From the NCBI RefSeq assembly GCF_964340395.1, contig NC_135563.1, positions 7,997,655 to 8,061,654 of the forward strand: 64,000 bases of DNA. Direction: 5' to 3'. The notes beneath the pieces are model-generated. The model did not search any database. It saw nothing but the letters and a program-made list of their open reading frames with translations, and was not told where the DNA came from. The stretch is from Glandiceps talaboti (Eukaryota > Hemichordata > Enteropneusta > Spengelidae). This document shows positions 43,120-54,934 of this stretch, piece by piece (within the stretch, counting starts at the first letter, position 1; every line of letters starts with the position of its first letter). Position numbers and translations under genes: made by a program.

Positions 43120-43740
43120 ACACCTTTGAAAATGACTCGCAAATTTGAGTCCACTTCCGCGAGACAAACGCACGGAAAAACTACGATATCGTTGACTCTG
43201 GAACCGCGTACATTGTACATTGACACTGACATTGTCGTTTCTGACGGGCGGCGACGACGACAATGTCATTTCTCTTTAGACACTGGGGCTAATTTGTACC
43301 AAGTTTCAACAGGCACTCACAAATTTGTCGTAAAAATATTCCCAAGATATACGAGAGCGATTCGATTCATAATTATCTGTTGTGATGAGGTATAACATGG
43401 ACAATCAGACGACTAACCCTCCCTAAACACCTTAATAGCAACAATCGATACTTACCTATCAGTGTCACAGTCACTGGCTATCACATCAACCTTACCGTCT
43501 AATAGTTCAACACGTGTTAAAAACGCGTTTTATCCTCGATCCTTCACAGCGGCTGCTATATACGATATACTACAATAACAATCAACTTCTCTCACGTGGC
43601 ATTTTTCGCGGATTTCGACCTAAGTGTAATCAAAACATCGTAAACCCGACAGTCACTGGTCAACTGGCTAAACAAATTGCGTCTAAAATTGAAAGTAGCG
43701 CCCTCTTTAGCTAGCTTAACAACATTCACTTCCGGGTAAT
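43120..43740. promoter_or_regulatory. CpG-dense block, candidate bidirectional promoter or first exon
   Basis: CpG dinucleotides are frequent here (for example GGGCGGCGACGACGACAATG and TTTTTCGCGGATTTCGACC) while the surroundings have few. It includes an 89-codon open frame on the plus strand from 43126, whose translation I do not recognise, and a possible minus-strand donor at 43456. Position between two divergent genes suggests promoter function; this is inference. Confidence 0.4.
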
Positions 43741-44655
43741 AAATTTATTGAAAGAGAATTTTTTTATGGTCTATAAATTCTATTGTGCTATCAGAATTTG
43801 AAGTACAAGATTTATTTGAATGATGTAGTCTTTATATAGAATAAGTATAAAGGTGAAAAGTTTATAGCAATGCTTATTAATTTTCCTAACAAGCTTTGAT
43901 ATTCAAGAACTGTAAGAAATTATGCATTTTGTTTACTAATATAAATGTACAATTTTAAACTCAGATTCTGTCTATAAATATATCTAATCGCAATTAAATA
44001 AATAGTCATGATAATATTGTTTAGTGATAATTTATATTTCAATATTAGGTAAATATTGAAGGAATCTACTAGTATCTGTTTCTTCAGAAAGGATGTCTGT
44101 TTTTATTTACATAAACCCCTACCACATATTCCGATTCCATACTTTCTATTCTTTTAAAATAGTTAATTTAACTTCTCCCATGCCACAGTACAGCATCTCT
44201 CTTTTGCCATGTACAGTGTTTTGAACAAAGCAGGTGATTGAAAACTGCGTGATGAAGTCATTTCATATCTAAAGTGCATTCTATAATTAAACCTTACAAT
44301 AATACATCCTTGTTATGTGCCTAATCATAGGGCTATTTTGGGGTTCTGTGCATGACAGGTCGCGTCTTCCTCTGCACTGATGTACATCATTACACTTTGG
44401 CAATGATAGATCGTGCATGTATAGGTACCAAAAAAATAAAAGTAAAAATAAAAACGAAATTTGTAAATATGTGATCAGTACAGGCAAAATACAAAAGATT
44501 TAAGATGGTGAACCGTTCTGAAAATCAATCTAAATGTATAAATGATCATGATGGCAGTTTTTTGTAAACTTTCGAAAGTTATTCTGAGGTTATCGGAAGG
44601 TTTCGATAACGATCGGTTACTTTCGGATATGCAAATCGTGTAGGTAATATCCAAC

Positions 44656-44894
44656 ATGGCGGACGTGATGTACCTTGATTTCTTTCTAGCCAAGTCGAAA
44701 TTTAGGCGAACACTAATAGAATTTAAAAGAATTTTTACAGTTTTAGTCATTTTTATCGTAGTTATAGACTCAACCTCTGCTAGTTCGTGTTCGAAAGACT
44801 CAGACTGTGACCGGGGAACGTGTGAATCAAGATCGTGTGTATGCGATCATGGATGGGGAGGCGACAAATGTGATCACTGTGGTGGCCGAGTCAA
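44656..44894 (+). CDS. First coding exon of a second, divergent attractin paralogue (partial gene)
   Basis: An ATG in a strong context (AAC-ATG-G) starts MADVMYLDFFLAKSKFRRTL, then a hydrophobic segment (IFTVLVIFIVVIDSTSAS) and an EGF module with six cysteines ending in HCGGRVK. The exon ends at GTAAGT in phase 2. The start residues MAD, the order hydrophobic segment-EGF, the C-terminal GGRVK and the donor phase all equal exon 1 of the minus-strand attractin, so it is a paralogous first exon. The next exon should begin a CUB domain (GYI.DGP...Y). No such exon was found in the following 19 kb, so the rest of the gene probably lies beyond the window; an orphan duplicated exon is the alternative. 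Confidence 0.88.
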
Positions 44895-46148
44895 GTAAGT
44901 GATGAAACTCAAAATATAACGAAAAAAATGATGAAAAAAAATTGTACTTTGATCTTAAAAGTCGAAAAGAAATCAATATTACCTAAATTATTTTTGAGCA
45001 ATTTATCATATGGAAAACTGTTCTGAAATTCATATATTTGTTTGTTATTGATGTTTTGTGCGACAAAATATTTTTTGAATGAATGTGATCGGAATATAAT
45101 CAATAACAACACGATGCTAAAATCGCAAGTTAAAGTTACAGATTAATTCTGTGTATCTCTCTCCTGATAGTTTCATTGTTGCAGATCTTGACACATAGTT
45201 ATGACATACTTTGTATATATTAACGCATTTCTTCACCGTGAAATCGTTATCTCGTACAGATCATTGTATATGCCATACTTTTGGTTACTTCCGGATTGAA
45301 TTTGAGCGACAGAGCAATGTTTATTTACTTGTTGTAACATACTTTTTCACTTGACATGAATTTGTTTTTGAAAGAGTGTTATTTTATACGCCTCCACGTA
45401 ATGATTATGTCTAGATAATTCTTGATTTATTTTCCCTACGATGAAATCATTATGTGTTGTTGTGTTTTTTTTTGAAACTTGTAAGTCACCAAAATATTCG
45501 GGTAACAGTACACTAGTCCTCCTTGCAGACGATGCACTCGCTCAAAAGGGACGACTTGCTCCGTTTACGTCTGCAAGCAGAACTAGGAGCAGGGTAACAG
45601 CAATTTTGTGTGTGCATCACTAGAAGTTGTTGTGCGTCATTGCCACATCAAATTACATGTAGTTAGTAGGTCACACTGATCTTGCTACCTTTTCCATGTC
45701 CTCAAAATCTGTGTCCATACCTGCGATAAATATTTCACAATATTATCAAATATTCATGCTCTTGTCCAAGTTGCAGCAATTTATGCTTCATAAATTCAAT
45801 GCCACGATAATGTAATTTTCCATTATTAGCCCCACTTTATTGTTGTTACTTCCATGGTAATGCAAGTAAATACGTCATACTTGTCATTGCAAAGGCCCAA
45901 TTGAGGTAGATAAAAGTATGTACACACCATCAGCAAATAGGGCTAAAATGTTATTATTAAAGTCTATCTGAAAAGGGAAGACATTTTATTGCTCTGTGTT
46001 AGTTTTTTTTAGTCCATTTAGTGATTTGTTAGAAAGTGTACCTGAGGTCCTTATATATTTTACTAAAGTTTCCCCCCCCCCCCCCAGTACAAGGAATATA
46101 AATCTACATGTATGCAAGTGTTACGAGAGACAATAATCTCTCTATTGT

Positions 46149-46370
46149 CAGTGTTTTTGCTAACATACATGTATTCAGGAACCCCAGTAACAGAAAAGGG
46201 GAAAAGTTGGTCTCAGATTCATCATCTTTATACTCATAAAGGGAAACAGGTAAATGTAGCATAGTTTCCCATAGGATCTACCATACCGTAACTCTTTGGG
46301 GAGTCAGGTAAAATGACTGGAGGTATACTCTTGTAGATTTTACCTATTTACCCCCTTAGCAAAAATACTG
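46149..46370. mobile_element. CAGTG-ended short element, copy 1
   Basis: Begins CAGTGTTTTTGCTAAC and ends CCTTAGCAAAAATACTG, with ATTGT directly on both flanks. Interior shares GAACCCCAGTAACAGAAAAG and TAGATTTTACCTA with copy 2. CAGTG-type ends recall non-autonomous hAT elements; assignment is tentative. Confidence 0.6.
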
Positions 46371-47771
46371 ATTGTCTTTGGTTTTACCACAACAGTAGAT
46401 TCCCTCTCAACTGTGTTTTAGTTTTCTGTGATTTCCTTAACTATATATGGTTCTAGCATTCCCCAAACTCTTGTTAAAACATTGTAATTTCATTCAAAGA
46501 AGGCTGATGACATTTGATTTGCTAATTACTAGTTGACAGTGGCATATCTTGAACAACTGATTGATGAATAAGATCAAAGTATTCAAAGATTACCTGAGTT
46601 TCAGTGATTTGGAACAGGTCACAGGTGTGAGTTTTATAGCAGGTATGAACTCCTACATTTACCTGTGTGTAAAGGATAATGTATGAGGAATAATCCCTTG
46701 AGCTCTAATGCATGCATGCTAGGTTGTGAACAGAATGAAGTGACATTATACAAAGAAATATAGATATTACCGGAATATACACATGAACTTATTAATGATG
46801 TATATAGTTCACAAAGTGTAATCCTTGTCTAACACTAATAGTAATATAGAAGGATGTCCTTGTCAAATATAGAAGTATGTATTAAATTGTATTGCCAGTT
46901 TCATACATATGTAAATACATATAAGTAAAACTTTAAAGCTACCCATTGTTATTGATGATCAAATCTAAATAAACACTTTAGATGGCATTATAAGTGTTAA
47001 GTTGCCACTCTAAAATATTCCTTTTAAGATGTATCATTAGTACATACCTGTTGGAGAGTGTTGCCTAATGCAGTATTTGACATCAAATTTAGAAGTCTGT
47101 CTACGAAAACCGACACGTTCAAATACTATTAGTATTTTCAAGGGATTTAAAGGAAAAGAGAATTCAGCTGTATTTCCTAGATCTAATTTTCACTGATTTA
47201 GGAAGCTATAGTTGCATTGTATGAATAAGAGTATTTTCAAGGGATTTTTTAAAGTTGAAAACCACGTCAATGAAAACAGTGTAATTAAGTATTTCACATT
47301 ATGTAATTATAAATTATCTGTATTTTCATCCAGTATCAAATATGTGTTGTCATGTCATCAATATTCGACAAATACATAAATGTATATTACACAGGAGTAA
47401 AATGCTTTACAATATGTAAATTGTACAAATCTATGTTATCTAACAGTTTCTTGAGAAAAATAGTCATACATGTACATGATGTAGTCTTAGCATACACTGC
47501 CATCAGTATAATTATATTATTTCATTCACCAATGCCGTCAAATTAAATTTACTCACCAGTTTCATTCATGTCGATAAATATGTATATAAAGGCTATGTAT
47601 TGATCATGATCAAACGCACATAAATCTATTGAGCAATATTTAAGTTTCCTTTCTAAAAATAAATCTGTTGAATGTATTATTACTTACATGTAGTTTTTGA
47701 GAGTGTATACATTTGTATCTGACAAAAATTGTAATATTCTATCATAGAAAATAGTTTGTTTTAATATTGTA

Positions 47772-48280
47772 CTCTTATCTGATTAAAATCCGATGTAGTG
47801 GACACGGCACAATTTCTTTTGGCTGTTATGTTTACTGTCATTTGTTCTTTTGTGAGTGCTCATTACATACATCTGACAGTAAATTTGTACCATCGTTTTT
47901 TCCAAGCCACACGAGAGCTCTGAGTGAATTCACGCAATGAAAACTCTTAATGTACCAAAACATACAGGTACAGTACATGTACTTCACAGTGTTCTGTTCA
48001 AAAAGAGCACGGGTACAAAGTGCAGACAACGATGTTATCGTTATTGTTTGGTGGATCTTTTTCTTTCAATTTCAAATGTTGAGTGGTATAATTACTGTAA
48101 GATGGATTCTGGTTGGCTACTCGTAAGTATGAGATTGAGTGCGGGAAAACCTATGGTATCGTGTCAGATGTACATTGTAACGAGTGCTCACAAATGAACA
48201 AACGACAGTAAACACACCTGCCAAAAAGAAAGCGTGCCATGTACATTGTACACTACATCGGATTGTAATCAGATTGATAC
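47772..48280. mobile_element. Long-armed foldback element, about 510 bp
   Basis: TCTGATTAAAATCCGATGTA ... GTTTACTGTCATTTGTTC ... GTGAGTGCTCATTACATACA faces inverted copies TGTACATTGTAACGAGTGCT ... GAACAAACGACAGTAAACA ... TACATCGGATTGTAATCAGA. Arms are at least 130 bp with small differences. Confidence 0.75.
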
Positions 48281-49296
48281 TGTAATGTGCAGTGTACTAT
48301 GTGTTCCTATATCAACTGTTACATGTACAGTATGTGTCTGTGTCATCAGTACAACTTGGCACCACTGCCATTACAAATTAGCAATAGTTATAATGCACTG
48401 CAAAGTAAGTCTACAGAGCTAATCTCAAAATCTACCTATTATAACATTTTGTTAGATAAATCATAACACACACTTCATGGCTATAGTAACATTAATTTAT
48501 TCAGCGTTGTATCTTTTTTCATTATCATATCTTTTTGTCCATGATATGAATTGGTTATTTTATCTATTTATTGCATCTTTTGGTCATGACCCTCATAAAT
48601 ATGATGGGAAAGCAGAGTCTTCGAAATTAAAGATGCACACGTCCAGAATTAGAAAAATATGAATAAACGTTACTGTGCGAGACAGGACTAAACATGTGAA
48701 GTGCAAAATTAGATGAGAAAAACACAATGAAGGGCACAGTTACACGGTTGCCCCTAGTAACAATTTGTAAATGGACTAACTGTGGTTATCCCAAGGTCTA
48801 GTATATAATGTGTCTTTAGAGTCTGTGCGATTTGCAATTGTAATGAACCAGCGGTACTTGTCTCCAACTACACACTGTATAAAAAATGACAAGGCCACTT
48901 GAGTGTCTTGAGATTTCCCGTGATGACTGAAGGAATAAAAACATTATAGATAATATCCTGCTGTGTCACTTCTGATGTGGGAAGTCGTTTTAACAATTTA
49001 CCTCAGTCAAATTATTAATTAAGGCAAGGAGATAATGAGAAATGTACAGGAAGGAAGAAATGGAAATTTCAATTCCAATTATTTTTCAGAAGCTAATCTC
49101 AAATTTTCTGCCAATGTCTCATCATGAGCGTTGTCAGGAGGTGTACCACAATGCCAACAGGCTTCTGTTATGTTTTATTTGCACCCACGATGATGCTGAT
49201 GAGATGTCAATGAAAGTTTGGGATTTGTTTCAAATGAGGTTAAATTTTCATTTGGATTGATGAACGATGAATGACAATATTCACGAACATTCAACA

Positions 49297-49345
49297 GTCA
49301 TTCATTCATTCATTCATTCATTCATTTATTCATTCAACATTCATT
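49297..49345. repeat. (TTCA)n microsatellite
   Basis: About ten TTCA units with one TTTA variant. Confidence 0.93.
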
Positions 49346-52259
49346 CTCACAAGAAAGGAAGAAGCTAAAGTTCAAATTATTACTACAATTTACATACTGC
49401 CATCATGGAACCATGCATTTCTAACCCAAATATATATTTTGTGACGATCAGATACATATATTGTAGACAGAATCTGAGTAATAACAGTTTTATGCATTAT
49501 TTACATAAACCATGTCTAAAAGTAAAAATATTACAATATTGATAAACTTTATTTTAATATTGGGTCTCACTGACTAGCAAAGCTGGAAAATGTCCAAAAT
49601 GTACAGATCATTTTAAATTAACAAATGACTTTATTTTTAGAATAGCCCTTAGATTTATATTAGCTTTCCAAAGAGAGTGGTGATGTCAGGTATATCAGAA
49701 GTCAGATGTCAGATATTGCCATGCAGACATTGTTAGCATCCATTGTGCTACATACATGTATATCTGTTAGGGTTACCCTATTTTTATATTTCTCATTACT
49801 TTTTCATGGCAACTATGGGTCGGTCTGTCCTGCTAACAAGCCCTTACCCAGCTTCTCTACACAATTGTCATGTTTTCAGCCCCTCCCCTTCCCCCTCCCC
49901 CCTCCCACTTGAATACACATGTAACTTCCATCATGACAAAATTGCTCTGTTTTTGAACAAGTGTCGTCATCGCCACCATAACTGTACATGTAGATGTCAA
50001 CCATAGTCCAGGCACTTGCTAAATTCTTGCTGTATCACAAAATATTAAGGGCGGACGCAAATAAAAAATTTTTTTTTGGTTTGATGTTGGAGCTGGAAAT
50101 TTGGGTTGGTCGGGTAATGAGAAACAAGGAAAAAAATAGGGTCGCCCTTAGACGGCACTGACCTAATAGAACTTGCAACATCTGTTGCATAAAAATATCC
50201 TTTTGATATGTGTCTATTGTATTTTTCATTCATTGACACAGCCATCATATTTAGATTTATTTGTATATTTTGTAAAAAGTTCCATATTTGTGAATTCATT
50301 TTTCCTCAACACCTATCACCATCCTCAATACCTTTCCATACGTACATGTACCATACATGCACCCCAGATTCTTTGGTAATAGTAATATGTCTACTTCGTA
50401 CTATAAATTCTGAAGTTTGGAAGCTTCATTACAATTTGTAGGTTTGATGGTAAAGAATAGAGAAATGTGACTTTTTTTATAATTATTTTTTCTTAGCCCT
50501 AACAAAAAAATGTGTGATTTCAGTTACCCAACCCCCACCTAATTTTTCACTGCCGACCCTAAAGTTTTTTTTATGTGTTCAGAAAAAATAAATAAAATCG
50601 CGAAAATTGTGAAGTTTCACGAGAAATAGTACAAATGTAGATGCAGAAACTGACATCAACTTAAGAGGACAGTATAAAACTGTTCTTCCAATCTGTAATG
50701 GCTGTATATCTGATGAGAAGAAACCAATAACACAGTGACCATATGGAAAACAATGGAAAACATAATTACCTGAACTAGACGTTCACATACAAAAAAAAAA
50801 TAACTACATAAATAAAAAAAATCTACCTACCCCCACCTACATGTATTCTAAAATTGACCGTAATCGGAACCATATATTTTTTTAAGCCTTAGCAGTGATA
50901 TGCGTATATTGATAGAGCAGACAACTCCTTTCCTCTGTATGATGTAGCTTTGTAGGTACATATACTGAATTGTTGTGTAGTGATTTTATTCTTTATTTTT
51001 AGTGGTGTTTTTAACTGCCATAAAAATTAGCTATGTCAATACTGAATGTTGTATTTGTTTATTAAAAAGTGACAGTCTGTTATGGTACACCCCTGACAAT
51101 GATCAGCAAAAATTTGGCGATTCACCTTCCAAGAAATTTTTTAACTTGCTTCACCATTCCTCTTTGGAAAGCTGACATAAATATTTAAGGGTTACTCTAA
51201 GAATGAAATTTGTAGAGATAAATATTAAATAGTATTTGAATGCTAAGTTGATATTTTATTTGTATTTCAACCAAAGCAGAAAATATGTGGTTTTCCTTGC
51301 TTGAAATTATTTTCAGAGAGTCTGAGAGAAATGAAGAATTGGCACGTATCCATACCAACCAATATATTATTATATAGTACCAATCATAAAATAATATTGA
51401 ATATGTATTATTAGCATTATCCATTATTATATTCTAGGCCTAATGAGGGGAAAGTATAATGCTACATCATGATATCGTGAGCTGCAATGATGACAGTGAG
51501 AATAAATTGTATAAGAACTAATCAGCAATTGTAATCTGGCATATAGCCAACGAAAGAAGTACTTGTTGTCGTAATCAGCCATTTTTCGAGTTGATGAAAT
51601 GACATTTATTATTACATTTTCTGGTCATGAAATACTTACCAGCAATTGATCTGTGGTATGTGGGAGATCACTGCGTGTAAAAGCCTCACCAACATATCTC
51701 ATACTTGTTGAAATTATATTATAGGAATATGATTTATGCATTTTATTTTTTTAAATAAAGAATTTGAAGGAAAGTTAATTCATAGCACCTGCTTGAACAC
51801 AGGTATTACTGATATAGTTAATGGCTGACATACAAGGACATGATTTACAAGAATCAAGTGGGTAAATGTTTAGTACAAAATGTATGTACAAAATGTATAT
51901 GAGAGCATACATCTACATATTTATATGCATGATTGTACAGATCTTTTTTTATGGTGATAAATACTGTAGGTGAAATATTTTCAAGTTCCCCCGGTATTTT
52001 ACCTGCTTTCCCAATCAAATCATAGTACAAGGTACATGTATGTACATTTGTACATGTATGTAAATTTATGCAAGTTTTTGCCAGTTTGCCACACTCTGTT
52101 CCTAAGGTTCCGAAACCTTGACAGATATTGATGCATGTGTATACATGTACATGTACATCTAATTTCTTATTTCCAAACACTGAGTCTGTAGGTAAAATCT
52201 TTCAAGAGTTCCTGAGCAGAGGTATTGTATATTTACATATACCTACAATGTACATGTAT

Positions 52260-52426
52260 CAGTGTTTTTGCTAAGGTTTGGGAACCCCGGTAACAGAAAG
52301 GGGGAAAGAGGTAAAACTGGTAGTGCTTCCGATGCAATGTATCATAGTTTAGGTGGGGAACCCCGGTAAAATGATGTGGGAACCCCGGTAGATTTTACCT
52401 ACTTACCGCCCTTAAATAAAACACTG
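52260..52426. mobile_element. CAGTG-ended short element, copy 2
   Basis: Begins CAGTGTTTTTGCTAAGG and ends CCCTTAAATAAAACACTG, flanked by CATGTAT on both sides. Interior GGAACCCCGGTAACAGAAAG, repeated GGAACCCCGGTA, and TAGATTTTACCTACTTACC. Confidence 0.6.
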
Positions 52427-52816
52427 CATGTATGTTCCCCATCAAAATCGTTGTACAACTACTACAAGGCTCTCAAGGTATCATATATGCAAATCTATGC
52501 AGGTTTACGAGCTTTCTCAACCTCTGTTCCAAAGGTTCTGAAAACCATAGCAAAGACATAGTTGCATACAATGTATTTACATTTTAGAATACAAATGTAC
52601 ATACATTTGTACATGTACATGTATGTGCATGTACATCGGTACACTAATAATGTCATGTTTTCATATCTGCATGGATTTGTTTTCAAATCTGCACAGAATT
52701 TTCAGGATATCAGTGAAACTAAATATAGCAGAGACACGAATGAGTAGGCTACCATCTGGTCCAATTGCTAAGTTTGCACACATGAAATTTCTTGCCTAGA
52801 CATGTTTACATGTAGC

Positions 52817-53563
52817 CTAGTTCCTGAAGACCGTGTTCTGATTTTACACTACGTTATCTTCACACATTATGTCTAGTCAATGTCGTTACTCTCACACAGA
52901 ATTCTGTGCTCCCCCTCCTACAGCGTTCATATAAACATGATGGCGTTGTCATGTCCCCACATGATTTTACTTTCAGCAGATGGAGTTTGGTATTTACATT
53001 TTTACAGTTCACAGTAAACTGTTGATAGTACTTTTGGTGCCGAGATCATTTCATTACTTCATTTCCTATGGATATCGTTTCAAATGTTTTGATAAAAAAC
53101 TAAAAGAATACCTGAAAGTCAAGGGGAATGAAGGAGAGTGGCATGTGCTGATGTTGCGCATGTCAAAAAACAACAACAACATCCAGCAACCCATCACATT
53201 TTAGAGACCTACAGTTGAAAATTTTCTATCTACCTCAGTATGCCTATTACTGTAATGGGATGTGTTGGTAAAAGTTGCATCCCCTCCAAGATCATCAATA
53301 TTCTATATAGCGCGTTATTCCAATGAAAACATGAACAACAACTTGTTAAATTCCCACGATAGTCAAACAGCTGTACCAAATGAATATCAAATAGCACTGA
53401 AGACAGCCTGGTAATTTGTGAGGTATTACTACTGACATGCACCATTTGCGCTTTGCCCAGCATGGGGTTTAACCACATTCAACACCTAGAGTAACGACAA
53501 TGACTATGCTTAATGTGTGAAGATAACATAGTGTAAAATCGGAACAAGGTCGTCAGGAACTAG
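52817..53563. mobile_element. MITE with ~80-bp terminal inverted repeats
   Basis: CTAGTTCCTGAAGACCGTGT and TTTTACACTACGTTATCTTC at the left face GAAGATAACATAGTGTAAAA and CGTCAGGAACTAG at the right. The 590-bp interior holds only short unrecognised open frames (for example plus strand from 52980). Confidence 0.75.
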
Positions 53564-54563
53564 ACAAAAGACATGTACAATATATATCTACATTAGGGTA
53601 TGTCATATCATACCATACCATTACGCCTGTGTGAATTTTCTATTTCAGCTCTCATAAGAATAATTAATAATTTTAATTAATGTGGACAAATATAGATTTT
53701 TGTGCATGATGTTTATTAATAAGTACTATTATTAAATATGTAAAATTCTGTAAAAGTATAGGAACTTATAAATATACTGTCGTTTGTTAGGATTTCAATT
53801 CCATCTTACATGTACTCTTGTTAAGAATTTCTTTTGCATACAAACTCTATATAACATGAACAGAATTAAAATTTTGTTAATACTGTATGTCTTGTTTCAT
53901 TAAATTATATTAGGTAGATATTACTAGGTGGACAAAAATATATTTGTCTTCACTGAACTGGTCATGTTATGATGTACAGTGGTTTAATGTTTACGGTATG
54001 AACAAGTTTACAATTTCTTTTCTTAAAAATGTTTATAGATGAATTGCGAAAATATCTTTACATGTTTTCTATAAAAAAAAAAGATTTAAAAAAACACCCT
54101 GACTTATGATTATTGTCCTCAAAGTTAAAAGCAAAATTTGGCTGAGAAAAGAACCCAGTTATATTATTCTAATGTCTTAATTTACATAACATTACTCGTG
54201 CCATGAATTCATAATTCATAAATATTTTACAGTTTTCTATGTAGAACAGAAAAGCAGGGACATATGATTCCATATGTATGTATGTTTAGTTGCAAAGGAA
54301 GTTTGTAAGTTTGCTTGCAGGGCTGAAAGCACTCTATTTGCAAGTACCTGTTTTTGCTGCTGTGAGATGGTGAACAAAATATAACTGCTAAGTTGTATAT
54401 CATGTATTTTAAGTAATAAAACAGTTTGCTTACTCGTATTTCAATACAGTCTTGTATATCTTAATAATATAAATGTGATATCTTGCCATTGTTTCAGACA
54501 GGAAAATCATGGGATCGTTTAATATATACATATACATTACATGTACGTGTACAGTATCCATTT

Positions 54564-54934
54564 GTTTTGAATCTGAAGATCTCACCACTCACATCTAGTC
54601 ATGGCTCCAATCATTAAAGTGAAAATCTATCTTGACCACATGCTAACAAAAGTGTGAACCATCACACATTGCTAAGTGTTAAGTGCTTGTATTAAATTAG
54701 GAATTTTATTGAAAACACGATCTGATATACATGTACACATTACATCATAACACTACCTTCAAGTTTGAATGTACATGTAAGCCATGTATGGATGTGATAA
54801 CACCAATTGGTTTCAATTGTTGGGCTTAAATATACACCTTTTTGTAATTTAAAATTTCGTATGGAATGTCATTCAGTATACAAATGTATATCCATTTGAC
54901 TAGACGTGAGTGGTGAAATCTTCAGATTTAAAAG
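54564..54934. mobile_element. Element with ~33-bp terminal inverted repeats
   Basis: TTTTGAATCTGAAGATCTCA and CCACTCACATCTAGTCA at the left face TGACTAGACGTGAGTGGTGA and AATCTTCAGATTTAAAAG at the right. 370 bp, no coding capacity. Confidence 0.65.

Larger units (their letters stand above)
40970..44655. promoter_or_regulatory. Divergent intergenic region between the two attractin genes
   Basis: This 3.7 kb separates the two opposed start codons and must hold promoters and 5' untranslated exons of both genes. A CpG-dense block sits at about 43120-43740. On the minus strand a good donor (ACTGATAG|GTAAGT, junction at 43456/43455) could end a 5' non-coding exon of the attractin gene. The plus-strand start CCAACATGGCGGAC resembles a YY1 site overlapping a start codon. 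The rest is AT-rich with short G runs (42042-42053) and TACATGTA motifs. Confidence 0.45.

Noticed and set aside
43126-43395. 89-codon plus-strand frame containing LDTGAN, reminiscent of an aspartic protease active site
   Set aside because: Only the four-residue match is present; there is no flap, second motif or neighbouring retroelement domain, and it sits in a CpG-rich probable promoter. Kept only as an unassigned open frame.
52980-53204. 74-codon frame inside the 52817 element
   Set aside because: No recognisable transposase motif; probably chance.
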